Positions 17,722-26,080 of a stretch of DNA of 64,000 nucleotides are shown here, one piece after another; position 1 is the stretch's first letter; the number at the start of each line of letters is the position of its first letter. The DNA comes from Rhizobium sp. NXC14. Lineage in GTDB: Bacteria; Pseudomonadota; Alphaproteobacteria; Rhizobiales; Rhizobiaceae. The DNA lies in the NCBI RefSeq assembly GCF_002117485.1, contig NZ_CP021030.1:2793001-2857000 (forward strand), given 5' to 3'. The notes under the pieces are model-generated. The model saw only the letters and a program-made list of their open reading frames with translations, was not told the DNA's origin and did not search any database. The position numbers were made by a program, and so were the translations under genes.

Positions 17722-17736
17722 GGCTGAAGCGTACTA

Positions 17737-17771
17737 TTGCAAACACATCTTTGCAAACATTTCTTTGCAAT
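17737..17771 (-). promoter_or_regulatory. Three TTGCAA repeats with 14-base period, ArsR operator candidate
   Basis: TTGCAAA at 17737, TTGCAAA at 17751 and TTGCAAT at 17765 are spaced exactly 14 bases. Each core (TTGCAA) is its own reverse complement. They lie 16-50 bases upstream of the ArsR start codon, where the promoter must be. Binding by the ArsR protein is inferred. Confidence 0.55.
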
Positions 17772-17878
17772 GTTACTTGGAGCCGCGAAAGGTGCTTGAA
17801 AACCAGCTTCGGCCCTAGCCAAGCACAATCACGCACCCTAAGACCGGCGCCACGATCCGCATGATGTGAGGGTGAGGG

Positions 17879-18562
17879 ATGGCTGAGGATGCGCAGAAAA
17901 ACATTGGTACCTGGTACATCGACCCCGATGCCGAGGACAGGATGGCCGATGGACATGCGCCCATCTGGCGCCACCTGATCGATCTGATGCTCGAGCGAGA
18001 CCTCTCCGATAAGATCGTGCTCGATTTCGGCTGCAATCAGGGCGGCCTGCTGCGGCACCTTTATGCGATCCGCCCCTTCCGCAAGGCGCTCGGCATCGAC
18101 ATAGCCGAAACCTCGATCGCCAAGGCCGAGACGCTGAAAGGCAATCTGCCGATCCAGCATCAGGTCGGCGGCAGACTGGAGGGCTGGAGCGAGGAATTCG
18201 ACCTCGCCGTCAGCCATGAGGTCATCTATCTCGTCCCCGATATCGACGCGCACGCCGCCGATATCCGCCAGGCACTGAAATCAGGCGGCGTCTATTATGC
18301 GGTGACCGGCTGCCACACGGACAATCCGCTCTGGCCGAAATGGCGCGAGCTCGTCGCCAACCGCACCAACACCGTCGTTCAGGATCGGTCGATCACCGAT
18401 TACGGCCGCGCCTTCGAAAAAGCGGGCTTCGACGTCTCCGCACGCAAGCTCGAATATGACGGCTTCATCCCCTTCGTTGCGGACGGCTGGACGCCTGACT
18501 TCGCCGATGCGCTGGACTATTACACCCAGACGAAAATCGTCTTCAGGTTGGTAAAGCGCTAG
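17879..18562 (+). CDS. Class I SAM-dependent methyltransferase
   Basis: This is a 227-residue methyltransferase. SAM motif I is KIVLDFGCNQGGLLRHL (residues 45-61), followed by the acidic end of strand 2 (ALGIDIAETSIAKAE), motif post-I/II (FDLAVSHEVIYLV) and motif III (ALKSGGVYYAVTG). This gives a complete Rossmann methyltransferase fold. The acceptor is unknown. The start at 17879 follows GAGGG. The 3' end overlaps the convergent ABC ATPase gene by 20 bases. Confidence 0.88.
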   Translation: MAEDAQKNIGTWYIDPDAEDRMADGHAPIWRHLIDLMLERDLSDKIVLDFGCNQGGLLRHLYAIRPFRKALGIDIAETSIAKAETLKGNLPIQHQVGGRLEGWSEEFDLAVSHEVIYLVPDIDAHAADIRQALKSGGVYYAVTGCHTDNPLWPKWRELVANRTNTVVQDRSITDYGRAFEKAGFDVSARKLEYDGFIPFVADGWTPDFADALDYYTQTKIVFRLVKR

Positions 18563-19355
18563 ATACTGCCGGCTGCAGCCGCATCAGCTCGACATCGAAA
18601 TGCGGCGGGCTGTCGGGCGTGACCTGGACGAAGCGGCCCCTGACGCGGAAGATGTCCTGGACGAGGTTGCATTCGGCAAGCTCACGCGGCGGGCCATCGA
18701 ACCTGAGCTGCCCCTTTTCGAGCAGCGAAATGCGGTCGCTGACGGCAATCGCCTGGTTGATGTCGTGGATCGCCATGACGATGGTCACGCCCTTCTTCCG
18801 GCTCAGCCGATGCAGGAGATCGAGCACCTCGACCTGATAGCCGATATCAAGGAAGGAAGTGGGCTCATCGAGCAGCAGGATCTCCGCTTCCTGGGCCAGT
18901 GCAGCTGAAATCCACGCTCTCTGCCGTTCACCGCCGGACAATTCACGCAGGCTGCGGTCGGCCAAATCGGACAGGCCGGTGTTTTCGAGCGCCCATTCGA
19001 TCGCCTCTTCGTCGCGGCTGTCATAAGAGCGGAACAGGCCGACATGCGGATAGCGGCCCTGGCGCACGAGCTGGGCGACGGTCATTTCATCCGGTGCGGC
19101 CGGCTGCTGCGGCAGGAAGGCGAGCCTTTTTGCCAGCATCCGGCGCGACATGGAGGCGACGGCGACGCCGTCGAACGACGCCCTGCCCGCAGCCGGTTGG
19201 ATGAGGCCCGCCAGCGCATGCAGCGCCGTGCTCTTGCCAGAGCCGTTCGGGCCGATCAGCGCCCGGATCTCGCCCTTTTCGAGCGAAAGGCTGAAGCCGC
19301 TGAGGGCCTTTCGCTTGTTGTAGACGACCGAGAGGTCGGAACAGGACAATGGCAT
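18543..19355 (-). CDS. ABC transporter ATPase, iron-siderophore type (FecE/FepC-like)
   Basis: This is a 270-residue ATPase energising uptake of an iron complex. Walker A is GPNGSGKST (residues about 36-44), the Q-loop FLPQQPAAPDE, the signature LSGGERQR, Walker B ILLLDEPTSFLD and the switch His in AIHDINQA. The length and sequence fit the FecE/FhuC branch. ATG 19355 lies 7 bases after the upstream permease stop. It is the last gene of a four-gene operon (binding protein, permease, permease, ATPase). No TonB-dependent receptor gene is in the window. Confidence 0.92.
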   Translation of the reverse strand: MPLSCSDLSVVYNKRKALSGFSLSLEKGEIRALIGPNGSGKSTALHALAGLIQPAAGRASFDGVAVASMSRRMLAKRLAFLPQQPAAPDEMTVAQLVRQGRYPHVGLFRSYDSRDEEAIEWALENTGLSDLADRSLRELSGGERQRAWISAALAQEAEILLLDEPTSFLDIGYQVEVLDLLHRLSRKKGVTIVMAIHDINQAIAVSDRISLLEKGQLRFDGPPRELAECNLVQDIFRVRGRFVQVTPDSPPHFDVELMRLQPAVSSALPT

Positions 19356-19362
19356 TTCGGCC

Positions 19363-20400
19363 TCACATGGTTTTGCGCAGCAGCGCGAGCAGAAGCGGCA
19401 CGCCGAAAACGGCCGTGACCACGCCGATCGGGATTTCCTCGGCATGGCCGAGTAGCCGGCCGATGAGATCACCGAGCGCGACGACGACGGCGCCGAGCAC
19501 GATCGTCAGCGCCAGCGACAGCCTAAAATTCCGCCCGGCCAGGAAGCGAGCGAGATGCGGCACGATGAGCCCGACGAAGACGATCGGCCCGACCGCGCCG
19601 ACGGCACTTGCCGCAAGCGCGCAGGAGACGATCAGCACGATCGAGAACTGCCTGCGATAGCCGAGCCCGAAGGACCGGGCGACGGCCGCATCGAACTGCA
19701 GCAGCATCAACGGCCGGTAGATCACCGGCAGCATGGTGAGGCCGGCGATGGTGAACGGCAGCAGGAAGAGCGCGTGATCCCAGCTGCGGGCGTAAAGGCT
19801 GCCGGACAGCCATTCGAGAATGATCTCGATGCGGGCCGATCCCCATCCGGCGATTAGGCCGATCGCCACCGCATGTAGCACCGCGCCGACCGCCACGCCG
19901 CAGAGCGTGATGCGTAGCGCGCTGAGGCCGAGACGGAAGGCAAGCAGATAGATGACGCCGCCGGCAAGCAGACCGCCGGCTAGACCTGCCGCCGGCAGCC
20001 ATGCGACCGGCAGTTCGGCCAGCGTGTTCGAGCCTGGTTTGAAAATATAGACGGTAAGGAGCAGGAAGATCGTCACCGACAGCGTCGCCCCCTGCGACAC
20101 GCCCATCAGCGACGGATCGGCAAGCGGATTGCGGGTGATCGTCTGCAGCAGATATCCCGCCAGCGAAAAATGGATGCCGGCGAGAATGCCGGTGGCGATG
20201 CGCGGCAGCCGGATATCGAAAATGATCAGCCGCGCTTCCGCCGAGCCGCCGCCGGTCAACACGGCCGCGACGTCGGCCACGGGAATATCGGCGACGCCGA
20301 GGAAGACAGCCGCCGCAAGCGACAGGATGGCGAAGACGCCAAGCGCGACGGCCATGCCGAGACTTGCCGAACCGGCCGATGTCGATGCCGGCGCGCTCAT
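19363..20400 (-). CDS. FecCD-type ABC permease (second)
   Basis: This is a 345-residue membrane permease of the BtuC/FecCD family with about nine to ten helices. Family motifs are RLPRIATGILAGIHFSLAGYLLQ, TRNPLADPSLMGVSQGA and the ATPase-contacting GPIVFVGLIVPHLAR, with PIGVVTAVFGVPLL near the end. The start overlaps the previous permease stop by four bases (ATGA), so the two are translationally coupled and very likely form a heterodimeric channel, as in FecCD and FepDG. It imports a ferric chelate or a similar complex. Confidence 0.92.
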   Translation of the reverse strand: MSAPASTSAGSASLGMAVALGVFAILSLAAAVFLGVADIPVADVAAVLTGGGSAEARLIIFDIRLPRIATGILAGIHFSLAGYLLQTITRNPLADPSLMGVSQGATLSVTIFLLLTVYIFKPGSNTLAELPVAWLPAAGLAGGLLAGGVIYLLAFRLGLSALRITLCGVAVGAVLHAVAIGLIAGWGSARIEIILEWLSGSLYARSWDHALFLLPFTIAGLTMLPVIYRPLMLLQFDAAVARSFGLGYRRQFSIVLIVSCALAASAVGAVGPIVFVGLIVPHLARFLAGRNFRLSLALTIVLGAVVVALGDLIGRLLGHAEEIPIGVVTAVFGVPLLLALLRKTM

Positions 20401-21401
20401 CGCGTCTCACCCGCGAGGCTCAGCCGCCCGCGCTGGACGAGATAGATGAAGATCGGGCCGCCAAGCATTGCGGTGATGATGCCGACGGGCAGTTCACGCG
20501 GGATGGCGATGCTGCGCGCGAAAACATCGGCGACCGTCACGATCAGCGCGCCGAGCGAGGCGCTCAACCCGATCTCCCAACCCGTGCCGCGGGGTTTCAG
20601 CAGCCGGGCGATGTGGGGAGCGGCAAGACCGACGAAGGCGACCGGCCCGGCGACGGGCGCAACGCCCGCGACCGGAATGACGGCAAGGATGAGAACGAGG
20701 GGCTTCCACAGGCCGAGCTGCAGGCCCATGCCGGCCGCCGCATGATCGCTCAGCATGAACATGCCGATGACGCGCCGCAAAAGGAGCGCCCCGGCAACCC
20801 CGGCGATCGTCCAGGGCAGCATATAGAGGACATGTGACCAGCTGCGCCCCTGGAAGCCGCCGGCGAGCCAGAAGAGCAGCGATGCCGATTGCGGCCCGGT
20901 CAAGAGCAGCACATAGGTGGTGATCGCGCTTAAGAACAGCGAGACGCTGACGCCGCCGAGCGCGAGCTGCAGCGGCCGCCCCTGCCCGCCGCGCGAAACG
21001 CAGAATGTCACCGAGGCAGCCAAGACCCCGCCGGCAAGGCCGATGAAGGGATAATAGGCAGGCGAAAGCCAGGGCAGATAGACGAAGCAGCAGACGATCG
21101 GCGCGACCGCCCCGGATGTCACGCCGGTAATGCCGGGATCGGCCAGCGGATTGCGCGTCAGCGTCTGCAGCAAGTAGCCGGAAACGGCAAGGCCCGCCCC
21201 GCCGGCGGCCGCCGCCAGGCTGCGCGGCAGCCGCAGCGTCCAGACGAGGACAGATTCGAGCTTGCCGTCGGGCGCCAGGAGCACGCGCAGCGCTGTCTCG
21301 GCCGAAAGCGTCTTAGCGCCAACCAGCAAGCCGAGCATCGCCGCCAGCATCGCGGCCGCGACAATGAGCCCTATGGCCAGGAATGATTGCCGGGGGCTCA
21401 T
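20397..21401 (-). CDS. FecCD-type ABC permease (first)
   Basis: This is a 334-residue permease paralogous to its downstream partner. It has RLPRSLAAAAGGAGLAVSGY, then TRNPLADPGITGVTSGA, GPVAFVGLAAPHIAR and PVGIITAMLGGPIF. The open frame continues 53 codons upstream, but these run into the binding-protein gene and lack a hydrophobic pattern; ATG 21401 is preferred. It sits 20 bases after the binding-protein stop and overlaps the next permease by four bases. Confidence 0.92.
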   Translation of the reverse strand: MSPRQSFLAIGLIVAAAMLAAMLGLLVGAKTLSAETALRVLLAPDGKLESVLVWTLRLPRSLAAAAGGAGLAVSGYLLQTLTRNPLADPGITGVTSGAVAPIVCCFVYLPWLSPAYYPFIGLAGGVLAASVTFCVSRGGQGRPLQLALGGVSVSLFLSAITTYVLLLTGPQSASLLFWLAGGFQGRSWSHVLYMLPWTIAGVAGALLLRRVIGMFMLSDHAAAGMGLQLGLWKPLVLILAVIPVAGVAPVAGPVAFVGLAAPHIARLLKPRGTGWEIGLSASLGALIVTVADVFARSIAIPRELPVGIITAMLGGPIFIYLVQRGRLSLAGETR

Positions 21402-21421
21402 CGCAGGCCTTTTCCTTGGAC

Positions 21422-22390
21422 TTAGTTCTGCAGTTCGGCCGGGATCAGCTTGGCAGCCTCGGCCTTGACATCGACAGCCGGGAACGTGTCGGGGTAAAGG
21501 TAGTGCGCAGCCTCGCGCAGCACGATTTCGCGGGCGATCGGGCCGTTGGTCTCGACCCACTGGTCGCCGACGTAGAAGACGCGGTTGTTCTTGACTGCCG
21601 ACAGCTGCGACCAGATCGGGTTGCTCTCATGCGGGCGATCCGGGCCGGAATCATAGACGAAGATGACCTCCGGATCCTTCTCGAGCATGGTTTCGAGGCT
21701 GAGGTCGATGCCGAACTCGCCGCCCGGAGTTTTCGGCCCCGGAACATTGTCGCCGCCGATCGCGGCGACGATCGAGGCCGAGGTATTTTCCGTGTGGAAG
21801 GCGAAGGGTGTCGCGCCGCCCCACATGATCAGGAAGCGCGGGTGAACGCCCTTCGGCGCCTTGGCGGCAAATTCCGCAAGATGCTTGCGGAATTCGGCGT
21901 TCAGCTGCTCGCCGCGTTCGGGCTGGCCGAGCAGCTTGGAAAGGGCGGCGGTCTCGCTGTAGCTCTCTTCGAGCAGTTCCATATTATAGGCGACGTAGGG
22001 CGCGATGTTTTGAAGCTGCGCCGCATTGCCGACCGTATAGCGGCGGATCGCGACGATCAGATCCGGCTTGGCTTCGGAGAGAAGTTCCAGATTGGGCTTA
22101 GCGCGCTGGCCGATCTGCTTCATTCCGGAAGTCCGGCCCAGCAGGAATTCGGGCTCGCGGCCTTTCGTCATATAGGTGCTGGCGACCGGCTTGATGCCGA
22201 GTGCCAGCGCGACGTCATCTGCGAAATAGGAAATCGAGGCAAGGCGCTTCGGCTGTGCCGGAACCTCGACGGTGACGCCGCGATCGTCGACGACCGAGAC
22301 TTTCTTGCCGTCATCGGCCTGCGCGGCCCCTGCCACGAGCATTGCGGACAGGCCGAGGGCCGAGAAAAATTTATGTACGTATCGAGTCAT
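21422..22390 (-). CDS. Iron-siderophore ABC transporter substrate-binding protein
   Basis: This is a 322-residue periplasmic binding protein (FecB/FhuD/BtuF class III fold). The signal peptide covers residues 1-25 (ending AAQADDG). The N-lobe begins VSVVDDRGVTVEVPAQPKRL, followed by NLELLSEAKPDLIVAIRR and the C-lobe IFVYDSG and VFYVGDQWVETNGP segments. It is the first gene of the four-gene import operon. Upstream at 22447-22456 is a perfect palindrome AATCATGATT in an AT-rich stretch that may be part of an iron-responsive operator; I could not match it to a RirA or Irr consensus. Confidence 0.9.
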   Translation of the reverse strand: MTRYVHKFFSALGLSAMLVAGAAQADDGKKVSVVDDRGVTVEVPAQPKRLASISYFADDVALALGIKPVASTYMTKGREPEFLLGRTSGMKQIGQRAKPNLELLSEAKPDLIVAIRRYTVGNAAQLQNIAPYVAYNMELLEESYSETAALSKLLGQPERGEQLNAEFRKHLAEFAAKAPKGVHPRFLIMWGGATPFAFHTENTSASIVAAIGGDNVPGPKTPGGEFGIDLSLETMLEKDPEVIFVYDSGPDRPHESNPIWSQLSAVKNNRVFYVGDQWVETNGPIAREIVLREAAHYLYPDTFPAVDVKAEAAKLIPAELQN

Positions 22391-22520
22391 ATCTGAAAAC
22401 TCCCCTCTGACCGGCAGAGGCTTTAGCCAAAAAAGCGGAGTTTAACAATCATGATTCTTTTGCGCTGTTTCTGGGAAGGGACGGCACTGCTTGCACAAGC
22501 GGACAGTTCTCATCTCAGGC

Positions 22521-23618
22521 TCAATCCTCAGCCAAAGTGAAGACGGCGCACGGCTCGGCGATGCCGCGCAGGGCGTGCTCGCCGAGCGGCGTCAGCGCGG
22601 CCTGGGTATTCGCCGCCACGGCGCCTGAGATCAGCACGCTGTGGCCGAGCGGCTTGCAGAGCCCTTCCAGCCGGCTGACCAGATTGACCGCCGGGCCGAT
22701 GGCGGTGAAGTCAAGCCTGTCGGCGGCGCCGATATTGCCCCAGAGGATTTCGCCGAAATGCAGGGCGGCCCCGAAGGGCAGCGGCGCCAGCCCCTCAGCC
22801 TCACGCATCCGATCGAGATGAACCATGCCGGCGCGGCAGGCGGCGACAGCCCGAAGCGCCGCCTCACAGGCCTCTCGATCAGCTCCGGCCCCGTTGCCGG
22901 AAGCAGCAGTGACGGGAAAGATCGCCAGCACGCCGTCGCCGATGAATTTCAGCACCTCGCCGCCGAAGGCATGCACGGCGCCGGCGACGCGGTCGAAATA
23001 AGCGTCGAGCGCGGATATCATCGCCTGCGGCTCCGTCACTTGGGAAATCGCGGTGAAATCCCGCAAATCGGCGCAGAGAAGAGCGGCGCGAATGGTTTCG
23101 CCGGTCCCCCGGGCAAGCGCACCCGACTGAACGCGAGCCGCACTGCGCCGGCCGAGGTAGGCTTCCAGCAGCGCCGCCTGCGCTTCCCGCGCCGCAAGGG
23201 CTGCGAGCGGCGCCGCAGCAAAACGCGCGACGTCCTGCAGCCGCGCGGCTTCATCAGGAGAAAATTCGTCCGCCCCTGCCCCCTTGCCGATGCCCGCCCA
23301 GCCGAGCACGGCGCCGTCCCGCGAAGCTCCAATCCTCTCCTCCCAAACCGGCCCGAGCCCGGCTAGCCATTCGCGCCCGGCATCGCTTTGCGGTGCGGCG
23401 GCAAACCCCAGCGCCTCGATGACGGCTCCGGTTTCCGCCCGCCACAGCCAGCTACGCCGCGCTATGATCGGATGCGGCACCGAAAGTGTCAGCGCGCCGC
23501 CGGAAAGCTCCAGGCCGTCGGCCAGCAGCCGGCGCCCGAGCTCGGCCAGAAACCGTTCGGGGCCGGGCGAAGCCGCAGCCTCGTCAATCAGCCAGGCAAT
23601 GGAGGAAGGCAGATCCAT
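22521..23618 (-). CDS. Class III adenylate/guanylate cyclase
   Basis: This is a 365-residue soluble nucleotide cyclase making a cyclic nucleotide, probably cAMP. The N-terminal 170 residues look GAF-like (LSVPHPIIARRSWLWRAETG ... FSPDEAARLQDVARFAAAPL). The C-terminal catalytic domain has both metal aspartates (LLCADLRDFTAIS; FIGDGVLAIFP) and the base-recognising lysine in EVLKFIGDG. The segment usually reading GDxVN is GPAVN here, as in many rhizobial cyclases. It is the first of two class III cyclases in the window. It stands alone, with a 130-base gap to the iron operon. Confidence 0.9.
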   Translation of the reverse strand: MDLPSSIAWLIDEAAASPGPERFLAELGRRLLADGLELSGGALTLSVPHPIIARRSWLWRAETGAVIEALGFAAAPQSDAGREWLAGLGPVWEERIGASRDGAVLGWAGIGKGAGADEFSPDEAARLQDVARFAAAPLAALAAREAQAALLEAYLGRRSAARVQSGALARGTGETIRAALLCADLRDFTAISQVTEPQAMISALDAYFDRVAGAVHAFGGEVLKFIGDGVLAIFPVTAASGNGAGADREACEAALRAVAACRAGMVHLDRMREAEGLAPLPFGAALHFGEILWGNIGAADRLDFTAIGPAVNLVSRLEGLCKPLGHSVLISGAVAANTQAALTPLGEHALRGIAEPCAVFTLAED

Positions 23619-23861
23619 GGGTTAACATTGGCATTTGCAACAGGACGCGGGCAACCCCGGGACATCAGCCTGACACCTGTGGTGGATTTCCTATCGGCAC
23701 TTGCCCCCGCCGAGTCCCTCCGCAACCCTGTCAACCCCACCTCCAAACAAGTCTGTGGAAAACCATTCATCACGGTGGAAAACAACCCAATAAACACCTT
23801 TAAATTGCGCGACATTGATTCGATTATGTGCGAACTTGTCATTAGCGATTGAGGGGTTGCT

Positions 23862-24086
23862 ATGGGCACGACATACTGGCCGAAAGACCCGCTGGACGGG
23901 AATGACATGACGTTGCTGACGTCGATCCTTCGGCGCTGGTGCGCGCGTTATGGGATCGAGTTTACAGCCGAAGAAAGCAAACGGAAGGCGAAGGAACTCG
24001 TCGAATGGTTCGAGTTCGGTGTCAAGGATCCGGCCGAGCTCGAAGAGCTGATCGACGGAAAGCACTGGCTCGTCAGCCGCATCTGA
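23862..24086 (+). CDS. Hypothetical 74-residue protein
   Basis: This is a small acidic/basic helical protein (MGTTYWPKDPLDGNDMTLLT..., TAEESKRKAKELVEWFEFGV, PAELEELIDGKHW). It has no signal peptide or membrane helix. GAGGGG lies seven bases before ATG 23862. The amphipathic helices resemble small uncharacterised rhizobial proteins. It is followed by a good terminator, which supports a real monocistronic gene. The function is unknown. Confidence 0.7.
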   Translation: MGTTYWPKDPLDGNDMTLLTSILRRWCARYGIEFTAEESKRKAKELVEWFEFGVKDPAELEELIDGKHWLVSRI

Positions 24087-24111
24087 GCGCAGCGTTATTT
24101 CAGCTGATAAA

Positions 24112-24136
24112 GGCCGGGCGAAACATCGCACCGGCC
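24112..24136 (+). terminator. Stem-loop terminator after the 74-residue gene
   Basis: The arms GGCCGG (24112-24117) and CCGGCC (24131-24136) extend inward with GCGA/TCGC, giving a ten-pair stem with a four-base loop and one unpaired A. It is followed by CTCGTTCGTTTG. The T-tract is weak, but the position is right for both convergent genes. Confidence 0.6.
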
Positions 24137-24164
24137 CTCGTTCGTTTGCCTCTGTCAAAGAGTT

Positions 24165-24473
24165 TTAGTAGTCATCGCGCCAGCGACGTTCGCGGTCCCA
24201 GCGCCCCTCATAGCGCCAGCGCGGGCCATCCCAATCGCGATGACGCCGCTCCCAGCCCCAGCGGGGCGGACCGCCATAGAAAGCTACAGGCGGCGGGCGG
24301 CGCCAGTTGCGCCGGCATTCGCCCCAGCGGGTCAGATGCCAGCCGCGACCACAGGCGTAGTCGACCTTTGTGACAGTGCTCTCAACCTTGATTGCCCCGA
24401 TCGGCATCGCCTGAGCTGTGCCAATCGAGAAGCTGCCAGCGAGCAAGGCAGCCGCGATAGAAAGTGCCTTCAT
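24165..24473 (-). CDS. GCG_CRPN-type secreted protein
   Basis: This is a 102-residue exported protein. The signal peptide covers residues 1-23 (ending GTAQA). The mature part has YACGRGWHLTRWGECRRNW, the Cys-Gly-rich prefix motif of the GCG_CRPN family found in rhizobia and relatives. The C-terminus is rich in Arg, Trp and Asp (WRYEGRWDRERRWRDDY). GGAG seven bases before ATG 24473 sets the start over an upstream ATG at 24500. The function is unknown. Confidence 0.82.
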   Translation of the reverse strand: MKALSIAAALLAGSFSIGTAQAMPIGAIKVESTVTKVDYACGRGWHLTRWGECRRNWRRPPPVAFYGGPPRWGWERRHRDWDGPRWRYEGRWDRERRWRDDY

Positions 24474-24646
24474 CGAAAACTCCATTTCATCCAGCCGCAA
24501 TCACCTTAGGACCGCCAAATTGAACTGGAGATGAACTGCGCGTTCATGTTGCGGACGATAAAGCAGCACTTTTTTTGACCGCAGCGGACCGTTCTTCCCG
24601 TAGCGTCAAGCGCTTGGGGAGCATCCCGTCGCCTGCCGAAAACCGT

Positions 24647-25093
24647 TCATGTCCTTCCGTAAAAAGGATCTGGACCCGGGTCCCGCCCGACCGCGACTTC
24701 CGTGAGCCGGCCGAGATAATGCGCCCAGCCCTCCTCATGACCGGCGCATTGCTCCGCACTCGGCAGACCGCTGTGGGTGAGCCGCAAAAGCGTTCCTCCT
24801 CCTTGCTCGATCAGGTCGATCTCGACCAGGCTCGATCCCGGCGGCACCACCTCGCTGCCATCCCAGCCGAAGCTGTAGGCAAGCCGATGCACCGGCACCA
24901 CCTCGCGAAACGAGCCACGCGCAAAACGGGCGCCGGTGACGTTGACGAGATAGAGCCCACCCGGCTCCGGCTCGACCTCGGCCTCCGTCCCCATCCAGCG
25001 CAGGATCTTCTCGGGATCGGTCATCAGTGCAAACACCGCCGCCGGCGGCGCCGCAAGATGCGCCTCGCGGCGCACGACGAAAGATTCTGGCAT
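24647..25093 (-). CDS. SRPBCC / AHSA1-like protein
   Basis: This is a 148-residue START-like (SRPBCC) domain protein. The opening VVRREAHLAAPPAAVFALMT and the central GGLYLVNVTGARFARGSFRE fit the AHSA1 branch, as does the C-terminal HEEGWAHYLGRLTEVA. Such domains form a hydrophobic cavity for a small ligand; many are annotated as polyketide cyclase or stress-response proteins without a proven substrate. It is divergent from the riboswitch-ribH2 unit and has no operon partner. Confidence 0.85.
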   Translation of the reverse strand: MPESFVVRREAHLAAPPAAVFALMTDPEKILRWMGTEAEVEPEPGGLYLVNVTGARFARGSFREVVPVHRLAYSFGWDGSEVVPPGSSLVEIDLIEQGGGTLLRLTHSGLPSAEQCAGHEEGWAHYLGRLTEVAVGRDPGPDPFYGRT

Positions 25094-25281
25094 CGCTCTC
25101 TCCCATGATTGCTGCTCTACCCCTCAATGAGGCCGAGCAGCATGCTTTTTCGACATGGATGTCCTCAGCGGAAGCATGTAGGTGGATGCGCGCGCTGCGC
25201 AAGGGTGATGGGGCACGTGCCCTTCGGACGAAAACGTCTTCCCTATTGCCAGCCCGCCGCCTTGGCCCTATTGTCCGCGCC

Positions 25282-25416
25282 GTTCTCAGGGCGGGGTGAA
25301 AGTCCCTACCGGCGGTATGCAGTTTCGATTGCGAGCCCGCGAGCGCCTTCCTCGGAAGGGTCAGCAGATCAGGTGAGATGCCTGAGCCGACGGTCATAGT
25401 CCGGATGAAAGAGAAC
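25282..25416 (+). promoter_or_regulatory. FMN riboswitch (RFN element)
   Basis: The conserved blocks of the RFN element occur in order: GTTCTCAGGGCGGGGTGAAA, TCCCTACCGGCGGTATGC, AGCCCGCGAGCGCC, GGTCAGCAGATCAGGTGAGA, GCCGACGGTCATAGTCCGGA and GAAAGAGAAC. The ends pair to form the basal helix. Downstream, CCTTGG (25463-25468) can pair with CCAAAGG (25485-25491), which contains the ribH2 ribosome site, so ligand-dependent sequestration of translation is plausible. Confidence 0.96.
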
Positions 25417-25499
25417 GTGCGCTGCTGCTGCCCTCCGGGCTGGCTGCGGATGCTCGTGATCGCCTTGGGTGATGTGTCTGTACGCCAAAGGAGATTACC

Positions 25500-25934
25500 A
25501 TGACACCCACCCGTTATGCCTTCGTCAAAGCCGGCTGGCACGCCGATATCGTCGACCGTGCGCTCGAAGGTTTCCAACAGCTTGTTCCCGCCGAACAGAT
25601 CGACGTATTCGACGTCCCCGGCGCCTTCGAAATGCCGCTGCTGTCGCGCGATCTTGCCGCGAGCGGGCGCTATGCCGCCGTCATTGCCGCCGCCTTCGTC
25701 GTCGATGGCGGGATCTACCGCCACGAATTCGTCGCCCAGGCCGTGGTCGATGGCCTGATGCGCGCCGGCATGGATACCGGCGTTCCGGTGCTGTCGGTCT
25801 CACTGACACCGCATCACTATCAGGAAACGGAGCATCACACGCAGATCTACCGCGCTCATTTCGTCGAAAAGGGCCGCGAGGCTGCGCGCGCCGCTCTGAT
25901 GATCGGCAAAACGCGCGCCGCCCTTGCTGCTTAA
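25500..25934 (+). CDS. ribH2: 6,7-dimethyl-8-ribityllumazine synthase, type II
   Basis: This is a 144-residue lumazine synthase, which condenses 5-amino-6-ribitylaminouracil with dihydroxybutanone phosphate in the penultimate step of riboflavin synthesis. Motifs are ARWHADIV-like KAGWHADIVDRAL, the substrate-binding FDVPGAFEMPLLSRD, AFVVDGGIYRHEFVAQAV and VLSVSLTPHHYQETEHH (catalytic His). The sequence resembles the decameric RibH2 form known from Brucella and Mesorhizobium, which in those genomes is separate from the main riboflavin genes. AAGGAG precedes ATG 25500. It is the only riboflavin gene in the window and is controlled by the upstream FMN riboswitch. Confidence 0.94.
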   Translation: MTPTRYAFVKAGWHADIVDRALEGFQQLVPAEQIDVFDVPGAFEMPLLSRDLAASGRYAAVIAAAFVVDGGIYRHEFVAQAVVDGLMRAGMDTGVPVLSVSLTPHHYQETEHHTQIYRAHFVEKGREAARAALMIGKTRAALAA

Positions 25935-25947
25935 AAGCTAGCGCAAC

Positions 25948-25971
25948 AGACGGCGGGATGGCCCGCCGTCT
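25948..25971 (+). terminator. Intrinsic terminator after ribH2
   Basis: AGACGGCGGG and CCCGCCGTCT form a perfect ten-base-pair stem with an ATGG loop, directly after the ribH2 stop and followed by TTCTTC. Confidence 0.85.
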
Positions 25972-26080
25972 TCTTCATGTCGACAGAAGAATTGATTCGA
26001 CGCTCCACCCGGGCTGTGGTCCACTCGATCCCGACATGTATCGCCATTCTTAATGCGTCCAAACCTCAAGGGAGCTGAAG

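Noticed and set aside
22447..22456. Iron-responsive operator (RirA or Irr box) upstream of the siderophore transporter
   Set aside because: Only a short palindrome AATCATGATT is visible; I could not match it to a known iron-box consensus, so it is not listed as a site.
22521..23618. A complete Pycsar cyclase-effector pair using the 22.5 kb cyclase
   Set aside because: This cyclase is 7 kb from the PycTM-like gene with many unrelated genes between, and its GAF-like N-terminus is unlike stand-alone PycC enzymes.
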